Shown: positions 47,201 to 59,635 of the stretch, one piece after another | Layout: every line of letters begins with the position of its first letter | How positions within the stretch are numbered: the first letter of the stretch is position 1 | DNA from: Calliopsis andreniformis | Lineage: Eukaryota; Arthropoda; Insecta; Hymenoptera; Andrenidae | Direction: 5' to 3' | Length of the DNA stretch: 64,000 bases | Assembly: GCF_051401765.1 (NCBI RefSeq) | Contig: NW_027480564.1 | Coordinates: 62,001-126,000 of the forward strand | Translations under genes and position numbers: made by a program | The notes under the pieces: model-generated | Databases searched by the model: none | The model's input: the letters and a program-made list of their open reading frames with translations, nothing else | What the model was told of the DNA's origin: nothing

Positions 47201-50200
47201 AGTATTGAGGACTGAGAATTGAGGCTTGAAGGTTGAGTATTGAAGATTCAGGATTGAGGTTTGGGGACTGAGGATTGAGGATTGAAGATTGAGTATTAGG
47301 GATTGAAGATTGAGGATTGAGGATTGAGGATTGAGGGTTGAGGATTGAAGACTGAGGATTGAGGATTGAGGATTGTGTATTAAAGATTGAGTATTGATCA
47401 CTGAGGATTGAGGATTGAGGATTGAGGATTGAGGATTGAGGATGATGTCAGAGGTTTGAGGATTGAGGTTTGAGGACTGAGGACTGAGGATTGAAGACTG
47501 AGGGTTGAGGATGAGGGCAGAGGTTCAGGGATTGAGGTTTGACGACTGAGGATTGAGGTATGAGGATTGAGAACTGCGGATTGATGATTGAGGATTGAAG
47601 ATTGAGGATTGGGTATTGAGGATAGAGGATTGAGGATGGAGGATGAGGGCTGAGGGTTCAGGATTGAGGATTGAGTATTGAGTCCTGAGAATTCAGGATA
47701 TTCTATTGAGTACTGAGAATTGAGGATCGATGGTTGAGTACTGAGGACTGAAGATTGAGGATTGAAGGTTGAGTATTGAGGATTCAGTATTGAGGTTTGA
47801 GGGCTGAGGATTGAGGATTGAAGATTGAGTATTGAGGATTGAAGGTTGAGGATTGAGGATTGAGGATTAAGGATTGAGGATGATGTCTGAGGGTTGAGGA
47901 TTGAGGTTTGAGGCCTGAGGACTTAGGATTGAGGACTGAGGATTGAGGATGAGGGCTGAGGGTCGGGGATTGAGGTTTGACGACTGAGGACTAAGGATTG
48001 AGGATTGAGAATTCAGGATTGTTGATGGAGGATTGAAGATTGAGGATTGGGTATTGAGGGTTGAAGAGTGAGTATTGAGGATTGAGGAAAGAGGATTGAG
48101 GGTTAAGGATCTAGGATTGGAGATTGATTATTGAGGATTGAAGATTGGGGATTGAGGATTGAGGATTGAGGATCTAGGATTGGAGATTGATTATTGAGGA
48201 TTGAAGATTGGGGATTGAGGATTGAGGATTGAGGATCTAGGATTGGAGATTGAAGATTGGGGATTGAGGATTGAATGTTGAGTATTGAGGACGAGGACTG
48301 ACGGTTGAGGATTGAGGTTTGAGGATGAGGACTGAGGGTTGAGGATTGAGGTTTGAGAAATGAGGATTGAGGATTGAGGATTGAGGATTGAGGATTGAGG
48401 ATTGAGGATTGTGTATTAAAGATTGAGTATTGATAACTGAGGATTGAGGATTGAGGGTTGATGATTGAATATTGAGGATTGAAGATTGAGGATTGAGGAT
48501 TGAGGATTGAGGATTGAGTGTTGGGGATTGAATATTGAGTACTGAGGATTGAAGATTGAGGATTGAGGATTGATGATGGAGGATGAGGGCTGAGGGTTGA
48601 GGATTGAGGTTTGAGTATTGAACCCTGAGAATTCAGGGTATTCTATTGAGTATTGAGAATTGAGGATTGATGGTTGAGTACTGAGGACTGAGGATTGAGG
48701 ATTGAAGGTTGAGTATTGAGGATTCAGAATTGAGGTATGAGGGCTGAGGATTGAGGATTGAAGATTGAGTATTGAGGATTGAAGGTTGAGGATTGAGGAT
48801 TGAGGATTAAGGATTGAGGATGATGTCTGAGGGTTGAGGATTGAGGTTTGAGGACTGAGGACTGAGGATTGAAGACTGAGGGTTGAGGATGTGGGCAGAG
48901 GGTCAGGGATTGAGGTTTGACGACTGAGGATTGAGGATTGAGGATTGAGAATTGAGGATTGATGATTGAGGATTGAAGATTGAGGATTGGGTACTGAGGA
49001 TTGAAGAATGAGGATTGAGGATTGAGGACTGAGGATTGAGGATTGAGGATCTAGGATTGGAGATTGATTATTGAGGATTGCAGATTGAGGATTGAGGATT
49101 GAGGATTGTGGATCTAGAATTGGAGATTGATTATTGAGGATTGAAGATTGAGGATTGATGATTGAGGATTGAGAATTGAGCATTGAGGATTGAGCATTGA
49201 GGATTGAAGATTGAAGACTGGGGATTGAGGATTGAAGGTTGAGAATTAAGGATTGATGATTGTGTATTGAGGATCTAGGATTGGAGATCGATTATTGAGG
49301 ATTGAAGATTGAGGATTGAGGATTGTTGATTGAGGATTGAGAATTGAGGATGAGGACTGAGGGTTGAGGATTGAGGTTTGAGGAATGAGGATTGAGGGTT
49401 GAGGATTGAGGATTGAGGATTGAGGATTGAGGATTGAGGATTGAGGATTGGGGATTGAATATTGAGTACTGAGGATTGAAGATTGAGGATTGAGGATTGA
49501 GGATTGATGATGGAGGATGAGGGCTGAGGGTTGAGGATTGAGGTTTGAGTATTGAATCCTGAGAATTCAGGATATTCTATTGAGTACTGAGAATTGAGGA
49601 TCGATGGTTGAGTACTGAGGACTGAAGATTGAGGATTGAAGGTTGAGTATTGAGGATTCAGTATTGAGGTTTGAGGGCTGAGGATTGAGGATTGAAGATT
49701 GAGTATTGAGGATTGAAGGTTGAGGATTGAGGATTGAGGATTAAGGATTGAGGATGATGTCTGAGGGTTGAGGATTGAGGTTTGAGGACTGAGGACTTAG
49801 GATTGAGGACTGAGGATTGAGGATGAGGGCTGAGGGTCGGGGATTGAGGTTTGACGACTGAGGACTGAGGATTGAGGATTGAGAATTCAGGATTGTTGAT
49901 GGAGGATTGAAGATTGAGGATTGGGTATTGAGGGTTGAAGAGTGAGGATTGAGGATTGAGGATTGAGGATTGAGGGTTAAGGATCTAGGATTGGAGATTG
50001 ATTATTGAGGATTGAAGATTGGGGATTGAGGATTGAGGATTGAGGATCTAGGATTGGAGATTGATTATTGAGGATTGAAGATTGGGGATTGAGGATTGAG
50101 GATTGAGGATCTAGGATTGGAGATTGAAGATTGGGGATTGAGGATTGAGGGTTGAGGATTGAGGACGAGGACTGACGGTTGAGGATTGAGGTTTGAGGAT

Positions 50201-53200
50201 GAGGACTGAGGGTTGAGGATTGAGGTTTGAGAAATGAGGACTGAGGATTGAGGATTGAGAATTGAGTATTAGGGATTGAAGATTGAAGATTGAGTATTGA
50301 GAATTGAGGATTGAGGATTGAGGATTGAGGATTGAGAATTGAGGATGAGGACTGAGGGTTGAGGATTGGGGATTGAGGATTGACGATTGAGGATTGAGTA
50401 TTGAGGATTGAGAATTGAGGATTGAGGTTTGAAATTGAGTATTGAGGATTGAGGATTGAGGATTGAGATTTGATTATTGAATATTGTGGATTGAGTATTG
50501 AGCCATGAGAATTCAGGATATTCTATTGAGTATTGTGAATTGGGGATTGATCGTTGAGTATTGAGGATTCATGTCTGAGGCTTGTGTGTTGAATATGGAG
50601 GGTTGAGGGTTGAGGATTGAGGATTGAGGATGGAGAATGAGGGCTGAGTGTTGAGGATTGAGGTTTGAGTATTGAATCCTGAGAATTCAGGATATTCTAT
50701 TGAGTATTGAGAATTGAGGATTGATGGTTGAGTACTGAGGACTGAGCATTGCGGATTGAAGGTTGAGTATTGAGGATTCAGAATTGAGGTTTGAGTACTG
50801 ACGATTGAGGATTGAAGATTGAGTATTGAGGATTGAAGATTGAGGATTGAGCATTGAGGATTGAGGATTGAGGATGATGTCTGAAGTTTGAGGATTGAGG
50901 TTTGAGGACTGAGGACTGAGGATTGAGGACTGAGGATTGAGGATGAGGGCTGAGGGTCGGGGATTGAGGTTTGACGGCTGAGGACTGAGGATTGAGGATT
51001 GAGAATTAAGGATTGTTGATAGAGGATTGATGATTGAGGATTGGGTATTGAGGATTGAAGAATGAGGATTGAGGATTGAGGATTGAGGATTGAGGGTTGA
51101 GGATCTACGATTGGAGATTGATTATTGAGGATTGAAGATTGGGGATTGAGGATTGAGGATTGAGGATCTAGGATTGGAGATTGATTATTGAGGATTGAAG
51201 ATTGGGGATTGAGGATTGAGGATTGAGGATCTAGGATTGGAGATTGAAGATTGGGGATTGAGGATTGAGGGTTGAGGATTGAGGACGAGGACTGACGGTT
51301 GAGGATTGAGGTTTGAGGATTGAGGATTGAGGATTGAGGACTGAGGCTTGAGGATTGAGGATTGGGTATTGAGGATTGAAGAATGAGGATTGAGGATTGA
51401 GGATTGAGAATTGAGGGTTGAGGATCTAGGATTGAAGATTGAGGACTGAGGATTGAGGATTGAGGATTGAGGATTGAGGATGGAGGATGAGGGCTGAGGG
51501 TTGAGGATTGAGGTTTGAGTATTGGGTCCTGAGAATTCAGGATATTCTATGAGTATTGAGAATTGAGGATTGGTGGTTGAGTATTGAGGACTGAGAATTG
51601 AGGCTTGAAGGTTGAGTATTGAAGATTCAGGATTGAGGTTTGGGGACTGAGGATTGAGGATTGAAGATTGAGTATTAGGGATTGAAGATTGAGGATTGAG
51701 GATTGAGGATTGAGGGTTGAGGATTGAAGACTGAGGATTGAGGATTGAGGATTGTGTATTAAAGATTGAGTATTGATCACTGAGGATTGAGGATTGAGGA
51801 TTGAGGATTGAGGATTGAGGATGATGTCAGAGGTTTGAGGATTGAGGTTTGAGGACTGAGGACTGAGGATTGAAGACTGAGGGTTGAGGATGAGGGCAGA
51901 GGTTCAGGGATTGAGGTTTGACGACTGAGGATTGAGGTATGAGGATTGAGAACTGCGGATTGATGATTGAGGATTGAAGATTGAGGATTGGGTATTGAGG
52001 ATAGAGGATTGAGGATGGAGGATGAGGGCTGAGGGTTCAGGATTGAGGATTGAGTATTGAGTCCTGAGAATTCAGGATATTCTATTGAGTACTGAGAATT
52101 GAGGATCGATGGTTGAGTACTGAGGACTGAAGATTGAGGATTGAAGGTTGAGTATTGAGGATTCAGTATTGAGGTTTGAGGGCTGAGGATTGAGGATTGA
52201 AGATTGAGTATTGAGGATTGAAGGTTGAGGACTGAGGATTGAGGATTAAGGATTGAGGATGATGTCTGAGGGTTGAGGATTGAGGTTTGAGGCCTGAGGA
52301 CTTAGGATTGAGGACTGAGGATTGAGGATGAGGGCTGAGGGTCGGGGATTGAGGTTTGACGACTGAGGACTAAGGATTGAGGATTGAGAATTCAGGATTG
52401 TTGATGGAGGATTGAAGATTGAGGATTGGGTATTGAGGGTTGAAGAGTGAGTATTGAGGATTGAGGAAAGAGGATTGAGGGTTAAGGATCTAGGATTGGA
52501 GATTGATTATTGAGGATTGAAGATTGGGGATTGAGGATTGAGGATTGAGGATCTAGGATTGGAGATTGATTATTGAGGATTGAAGATTGGGGATTGAGGA
52601 TTGAGGATTGAGGATCTAGGATTGGAGATTGAAGATTGGGGATTGAGGATTGAATGTTGAGTATTGAGGACGAGGACTGACGGTTGAGGATTGAGGTTTG
52701 AGGATGAGGACTGAGGGTTGAGGATTGAGGTTTGAGAAATGAGGATTGAGGATTGAGGATTGAGGATTGAGGATTGAGGATTGAGGATTGTGTATTAAAG
52801 ATTGAGTATTGATAACTGAGGATTGAGGATTGAGGGTTGATGATTGAATATTGAGGATTGAAGATTGAGGATTGAGGATTGAGGATTGAGGATTGAGTGT
52901 TGGGGATTGAATATTGAGTACTGAGGATTGAAGATTGAGGATTGAGGATTGATGATGGAGGATGAGGGCTGAGGGTTGAGGATTGAGGTTTGAGTATTGA
53001 ACCCTGAGAATTCAGGGTATTCTATTGAGTATTGAGAATTGAGGATTGATGGTTGAGTACTGAGGACTGAGGATTGAGGATTGAAGGTTGAGTATTGAGG
53101 ATTCAGAATTGAGGTATGAGGGCTGAGGATTGAGGATTGAAGATTGAGTATTGAGGATTGAAGGTTGAGGATTGAGGATTGAGGATTAAGGATTGAGGAT

Positions 53201-55869
53201 GATGTCTGAGGGTTGAGGATTGAGGTTTGAGGACTGAGGACTGAGGATTGAAGACTGAGGGTTGAGGATGTGGGCAGAGGGTCAGGGATTGAGGTTTGAC
53301 GACTGAGGATTGAGGATTGAGGATTGAGAATTGAGGATTGATGATTGAGGATTGAAGATTGAGGATTGGGTACTGAGGATTGAAGAATGAGGATTGAGGA
53401 TTGAGGACTGAGGATTGAGGATTGAGGATCTAGGATTGGAGATTGATTATTGAGGATTGCAGATTGAGGATTGAGGATTGAGGATTGTGGATCTAGAATT
53501 GGAGATTGATTATTGAGGATTGAAGATTGAGGATTGATGATTGAGGATTGAGAATTGAGCATTGAGGATTGAGCATTGAGGATTGAAGATTGAAGACTGG
53601 GGATTGAGGATTGAAGGTTGAGAATTAAGGATTGATGATTGTGTATTGAGGATCTAGGATTGGAGATCGATTATTGAGGATTGAAGATTGAGGATTGAGG
53701 ATTGTTGATTGAGGATTGAGAATTGAGGATGAGGACTGAGGGTTGAGGATTGAGGTTTGAGGAATGAGGATTGAGGGTTGAGGATTGAGGATTGAGGATT
53801 GAGGATTGAGGATTGAGGATTGAGGATTGGGGATTGAATATTGAGTACTGAGGATTGAAGATTGAGGATTGAGTATTGAGGATTGATGATGGAGGATGAG
53901 GGCTGAGGGTTGAGGATTGAGGTTTGAGTATTGAATCCTGAGAATTCAGGATATTCTATTGAGTATTGGGAATTGAGGATTGATGGTTGAGTACTGAGGA
54001 CTCAGGATTGAGGATTGAAGGTTGAGTATTGAGGATTCAGAATTGAGGTTTGAGGGCTGAGGATTGCGGATTGAAGATTGAGTATTGAGGATTGAAGGTT
54101 GAGGATTGAGGATTGAGGATTAAGGATTGAGGATGATGTCTGAGGGTTGAGGATTGAGGATTGAGGATTGAGGATTGAGGATTGAAGATTGGATATTGAG
54201 GATTGAAGATTGAGGATCGAGGATTGAGGACTGAAGATTGAGGCTTGAAGGTTGAGTATTGAAGATTCAGGATTGAGGTTTGACGACTGAGGATTGAGGA
54301 TTGAAGATTGAGTATTAGGGATTGAAGATTGAGGATTGAGGATTGAGGATTGAGGATTGAGGATGATGTCAGAGGTTTGAGGATCGAGGATTGAGGACTG
54401 AGGATTGAGGCTTGAAGGTTGAGTATTGAAGATTCAGGATTGAGGTTTGAGGACTGAGCATTGAGGATTGAAGATTGAGTATTAGGGATTGAAGATTGAG
54501 GATTGAGGATTGAGGATTGAGGATTGAGGATTGAGAATTGAGGATTGATGATTGAGGATTGAAGATTGAGGATTGGGTATTGAGGATTGAAGAATGAGGT
54601 TTGAGGATTGAGGATTGAGGATTGAGGATTGAGGATCTAGGATTGGAGATTGATTATTGAGGATTGCAGATTGAGGATTGAGGATTGAGGATTGAGGATC
54701 TAGAATTGGAGATTGATTATTGAGGATGAAGATTGAGGATTGATGATTGAGGATTGAGAATTGAGAAATGAGGATGAGGACTGAGGGTTGAGGATTGAGG
54801 TTTGAGAAATGAGGATTGAGGATTGAGGATTGAGGATTGAGGATTGAGGATTGAGGATTGTGTATTAAAGATTGAGTATTGATCACTGAGGATTGAGGAT
54901 GGAGGATTGAGGGTTGAGGATCGAGGGTTGATGATTGAATATTGAGGATTCAAGATTGAGGATTGATGATTAAGGATTGAGGATGGAGGATGAGGGCTGA
55001 GTGTTGAGGATTGAGGTTTGAGGACTGAGGACAGAGGATTGAGGATTGAGAATTGAGGATTGAGGATTCAGGATTGAGAATTGAAAATTGAGTATTGTGG
55101 ATTGAAAATTGAGGATTGAGGATAGACGATTGAGGATTGAGGATTGAGGGTTGAGGATTGCGGACGAGGACTGACGGTTGAGGATTGAGGTTTGAGGATT
55201 GAGGATTGAGGATTGAGGACTGAGGCTTGAGGGTTGAGGATTGAGCATTGAGGATTGAAGATTGAGGACTGGCGATTGAGGATTGAAGATTGAGGATTAA
55301 GGATTGAGGATTGGGGATTGAGGATGTAGGATTGGAGATTGATTATTGAGGATTGAAGATTGAGGATTGAGGATGGATGATGAGGGCTGAGGGTTGAGGA
55401 TTGAGGTTTGAGTATTGAGCCCTGAGAATTCAGGATATTCTATTGAGTATTGAGAATTGAGGATTGATGGTTGAGTACTGAGGACTGAGGATTGAGGATT
55501 GAAGGTTGAGTATTGAGGATTCAGAATTGAGGTTTGAGGGCTGAGGATTGAGGATTGAAGATTGAGTATTGAGGATTGAAGGTTGAGGATTGAGGATTGA
55601 GGATTAAGGATTGAGGATGATGTCTGAGGGTTGAGGATTGAGGTTTGAGGACTGAGGACTGAGGATTGAAGACTGAGGGTTGAGGATGTGGGCAGAGGGT
55701 CAGGGATTGAGGTTTGACGACTGAGGATTGAGGATTGAGGATTGAGAATTGAGGATTGATGATTGAGGATTGAAGATTGAGGATTGGGTACTGAGGATTG
55801 AAGAATGAGGATTGAGGAATGAGGATTGAGGATTGAGGATTGAGGATCTAGGATTGGAGATTGATTATT

Positions 55870-56345
55870 GAGGATTGCAGATTGAGGATTGAGGATTGAG
55901 GATTGAGGATCTAGAATTGGAGATTGATTATTGAGGATTGAAGATTGAGGATTGATGATTGAGGATTGAGAATTGAGCATTGAGGATTGAGCATTGAGGA
56001 TTGAAGATTGAAGACTGGGGATTGAGGATTGAAGGTTGAGAATTAAGGATTGATGATTGTGTATTGAGGATCTAGGATTGGAGATCGATTATTGAGGATT
56101 GAAGATTGAGGATTGAGGATTGAGGATTGAGGATCTAGAATTGGAGATTGATTATTGAGGATTGAAGATTGAGGATTGATGATTGAGGATTGAGAATTGA
56201 GCATTGAGGATTGAGCATTGAGGATTGAAGATTGAAGACTGGGGATTGAGGATTGAAGGTTGAGAATTAAGGATTGATGATTGTGTATTGAGGATCTAGG
56301 ATTGGAGATCGATTATTGAGGATTGAAGATTGAGGATTGAGGATT
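55870..56345. repeat. 224-bp tandem duplication
   Basis: GAGCATTGAGGATTGAGC and the following stretch through GATCTAGGATTGG and GATCGATTATTGAGG occur at 55,975 and again at 56,199, 224 bp (32 heptamers) apart. Copy 3 of the array has it once, near 61,263. The second member also matches 53,470-53,720, so the duplication marks the junction between successive 2.64-kb units. Confidence 0.8.
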
Positions 56346-58189
56346 GTTGATTGAGGATTGAGAATTGAGGATGAGGACTGAGGGTTGAGGATTGAGGTTT
56401 GAGGAATGAGGATTGAGGGTTGAGGATTGAGGATTGAGGATTGAGGATTGAGGATTGAGGATTGAGGATTGGGGATTGAATATTGAGTACTGAGGATTGA
56501 AGATTGAGGATTGAGGATTGAGGATTGATGATGGAGGATGAGGGCTGAGGGTTGAGGATTGAGGTTTGAGTATTGAATCCTGAGAATTCAGGATATTCTA
56601 TTGAGTATTGGGAATTGAGGATTGATGGTTGAGTACTGAGGACTCAGGATTGAGGATTGAAGGTTGAGTATTGAGGATTCAGAATTGAGGTTTGAGGGCT
56701 GAGGATTGCGGATTGAAGATTGAGTATTGAGGATTGAAAGTTGAGGATTGAGGATTGAGGATTAAGGATTGAGGATGATGTCTGAGGGTTGAGGATTGAG
56801 GATTGAGGATTGGGGATTGAGGATTGAAGATTGGATATTGAGGATTGAAGATTGAGGATCGAGGATTGAGGACTGAGGATTGAGGCTTGAAGGTTGAGTA
56901 TTGAAGATTCAGGATTGAGGTTTGACGACTGAGGATTGAGGATTGAAGATTGAGTATTAGGGATTGAAGATTGAGGATTGAGGATTGAGGATTGAGGATT
57001 GAGGATGATGTCAGAGGTTTGAGGATCGAGGATTGAGGACTGAGGATTGAGGCTTGAAGGTTGAGTATTGAAGATTCAGGATTGAGGTTTGAGGACTGAG
57101 CATTGAGGATTGAAGATTGAGTATTAGGGATTGAAGATTGAGGATTGAGGATTGAGGATTGAGGATTGAGGATTGAGAATTGAGGATTGATGATTGAGGA
57201 TTGAAGATTGAGGATTGGGTATTGAGGATTGAAGAATGAGGTTTGAGGATTGAGGATTGAGGATTGAGGATTGAGGATCTAGGATTGGAGATTGATTATT
57301 GAGGATTGCAGATTGAGGATTGAGGATTGAGGATTGAGGATCTAGAATTGGAGATTGATTATTGAGGATGAAGATTGAGGATTGATGATTGAGGATTGAG
57401 AATTGAGAAATGAGGATGAGGACTGAGGGTTGAGGATTGAGGTTTGAGAAATGAGGATTGAGGATTGAGGATTGAGGATTGAGGATTGAGGATTGAGGAT
57501 TGTGTATTAAAGATTGAGTATTGATCACTGAGGATTGAGGATGGAGGATTGAGGGTTGAGGATCGAGGGTTGATGATTGAATATTGAGGATTCAAGATTG
57601 AGGATTGATGATTAAGGATTGAGGATGGAGGATGAGGGCTGAGTGTTGAGGATTGAGGTTTGAGGACTGAGGACAGAGGATTGAGGATTGAGAATTGAGG
57701 ATTGAGGATTCAGGATTGAGAATTGAAAATTGAGTATTGTGGATTGAAAATTGAGGATTGAGGATAGACGATTGAGGATTGAGGATTGAGGGTTGAGGAT
57801 TGCGGACGAGGACTGACGGTTGAGGATTGAGGTTTGAGGATTGAGGATTGAGGATTGAGGACTGAGGCTTGAGGGTTGAGGATTGAGCATTGAGGATTGA
57901 AGATTGAGGACTGGCGATTGAGGATTGAAGATTGAGGATTAAGGATTGAGGATTGGGGATTGAGGATGTAGGATTGGAGATTGATTATTGAGGATTGAAG
58001 ATTGAGGATTGAGGATGGATGATGAGGGCTGAGGGTTGAGGATTGAGGTTTGAGTATTGAGCCCTGAGAATTCAGGATATTCTATTGAGTATTGAGAATT
58101 GAGGATTGATGGTTGAGTATTGAGGACTGAGGATTGAGGCGTGAAGGTTGAGTATTGAAGATTCAGGATTGAGGTTTGGGGACTGAGGA

Positions 58190-59635
58190 TTGAGGATTGA
58201 AGATTGAGTATTAGGGATTGAAGATTGAGGATTGAGGATTGAGGATTGAGGATTGAGGATTGAGGATGACGTCAGAGGTTTGAGGATTGAGGTTTGAGGA
58301 CTGAGGACTGAGGATTGAAAACTGAGGGTTGAGGATGAGGGCAGAGGGTCAGGGATTGAGGTTTGACGACTGAGGATTGAGGTATGAGGATTGAGAGTTG
58401 CGGATTGATGATTGAGGATTGAAGATTGAGGATTGGATATTGAGGATAGAGGATTGAGGATGGAGGATGAGGGCTGAGGGTTGAGGATTGAGGTTTGAGT
58501 ATTGAGTCCTGAGAATTCAGGATATTCTATTGAGTATTGAGAGTTGAGGATTGATGGTTGAGTATTGAGGATTCATGGCTGGGGGTTGTGTGTTGAATAT
58601 TGAGGGTTGAGGATTGAGGATTGAGGATTGAGGATTGAGGATTGAAGATTGAGTATTGATGATTGAATATTGAGGATTGAGGATTGAGGTTTGAGGATTG
58701 AGGTCGAGGACTGACGGTAGAGGATTGAGGTTTGAGGATTGAGGACTGAGGATTGAGGACTGAGGATTGAGCATTGAGGATTGAGCATTGAGGATTGAAG
58801 ATTGAAGACTGGGTATTGAGGATTGAAGATTGAGGATTAAGGATTGAAGATTGTGGATTGAGGATCTAGGATTGGAGATTGATTATTGAGGAATGAAGAT
58901 TGAGGATTGAGGATTGAGGATTGAGGATTGAGAATTGAGGATGAGGACTGAGGGTTGAGGATTGAGGTTTGAGGAATGAGGATTGAGGGTTGATGATTGA
59001 GGATTGAGGATTGAGGATTGAGGATTGAGGATTGGGGATTGAATACTGAGTACTGAGGATTGAAGATTGAGGATTGAGTATTGAGGATTGATGATGGAGG
59101 ATGAGGGCTGAGGGTTGAGGATTGAGGTTTGAGTATTGAATCCTGAGAATTCAGGATATACTATTGAGTACTGAGAATTGAGGATCGATGGTTGAGTACT
59201 GAGGACTGAAGATTGAGGATTGAAGGTTGAGTATTGAGGATTCAGTATTGAGGTTTGAGGGCTGAGGATTGAGGATTGAAGATTGAGTATTGAGGATTGA
59301 AGGTTGAGGACTGAGGATTGAGGATTAAGGATTGAGGATTGAGGATGATGTCTGAGGGTTGAGGATTGCGGTTTGAGGACTGAGGACTGAGGATTAAAGA
59401 CTGAGGGTTGATGATGAGGGCAGAGGGTCAGGGATTGAGGTTTGACGACTGAGGATTGAGGACTGAGGATTGAGAATTGAGCATTGAGGATTGAGCATTG
59501 AGGATTGAAGATTGAAGACTGGGGATTGAGGATTGAAGGTTGAGAATTAAGGATTGATGATTGTGTATTGAGGATCTAGGATTGGAGATCGATTATTGAG
59601 GATTGAAGATTGAGGATTGAGGATTGAGGATTGAG
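58190..59635. repeat. 1.45-kb tract shared with 38,463-39,908 (ectopic transfer)
   Basis: Within the second 2.64-kb unit the sequence leaves its array lineage at 58,120, about 50 bp after the dyad at 58068. From about 58,190 it follows copy c of block R at constant offset 19,727 (TGACGTCA 58267 vs 38540; dyads 58513 vs 38786 and 59147 vs 39420). Shared private variants are GAAAACTGAGG at 58,317/38,590 and GTTGATGATGAGGG at 59,407/39,680. It returns to the array near 59,640. Confidence 0.8.

Larger units (their letters stand above)
40805..53941. repeat. Three tandem copies of a 4379-bp higher-order unit
   Basis: GAATTC dyads at 40805, 45184, 49563 and 53942 are each exactly 4379 bp apart, and the dyads between them repeat with the same spacings (946, 174, 850, 535, 940 and 934 bp). 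The three copies are nearly identical. The differences I noticed are single bases at 45641 (C), 52232 (C) and 53874 (T). 4379 is not a multiple of 7 because the unit contains 6-base units. The array begins and ends at a dyad. Very recent amplification is implied, or an assembly effect. Confidence 0.95.
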
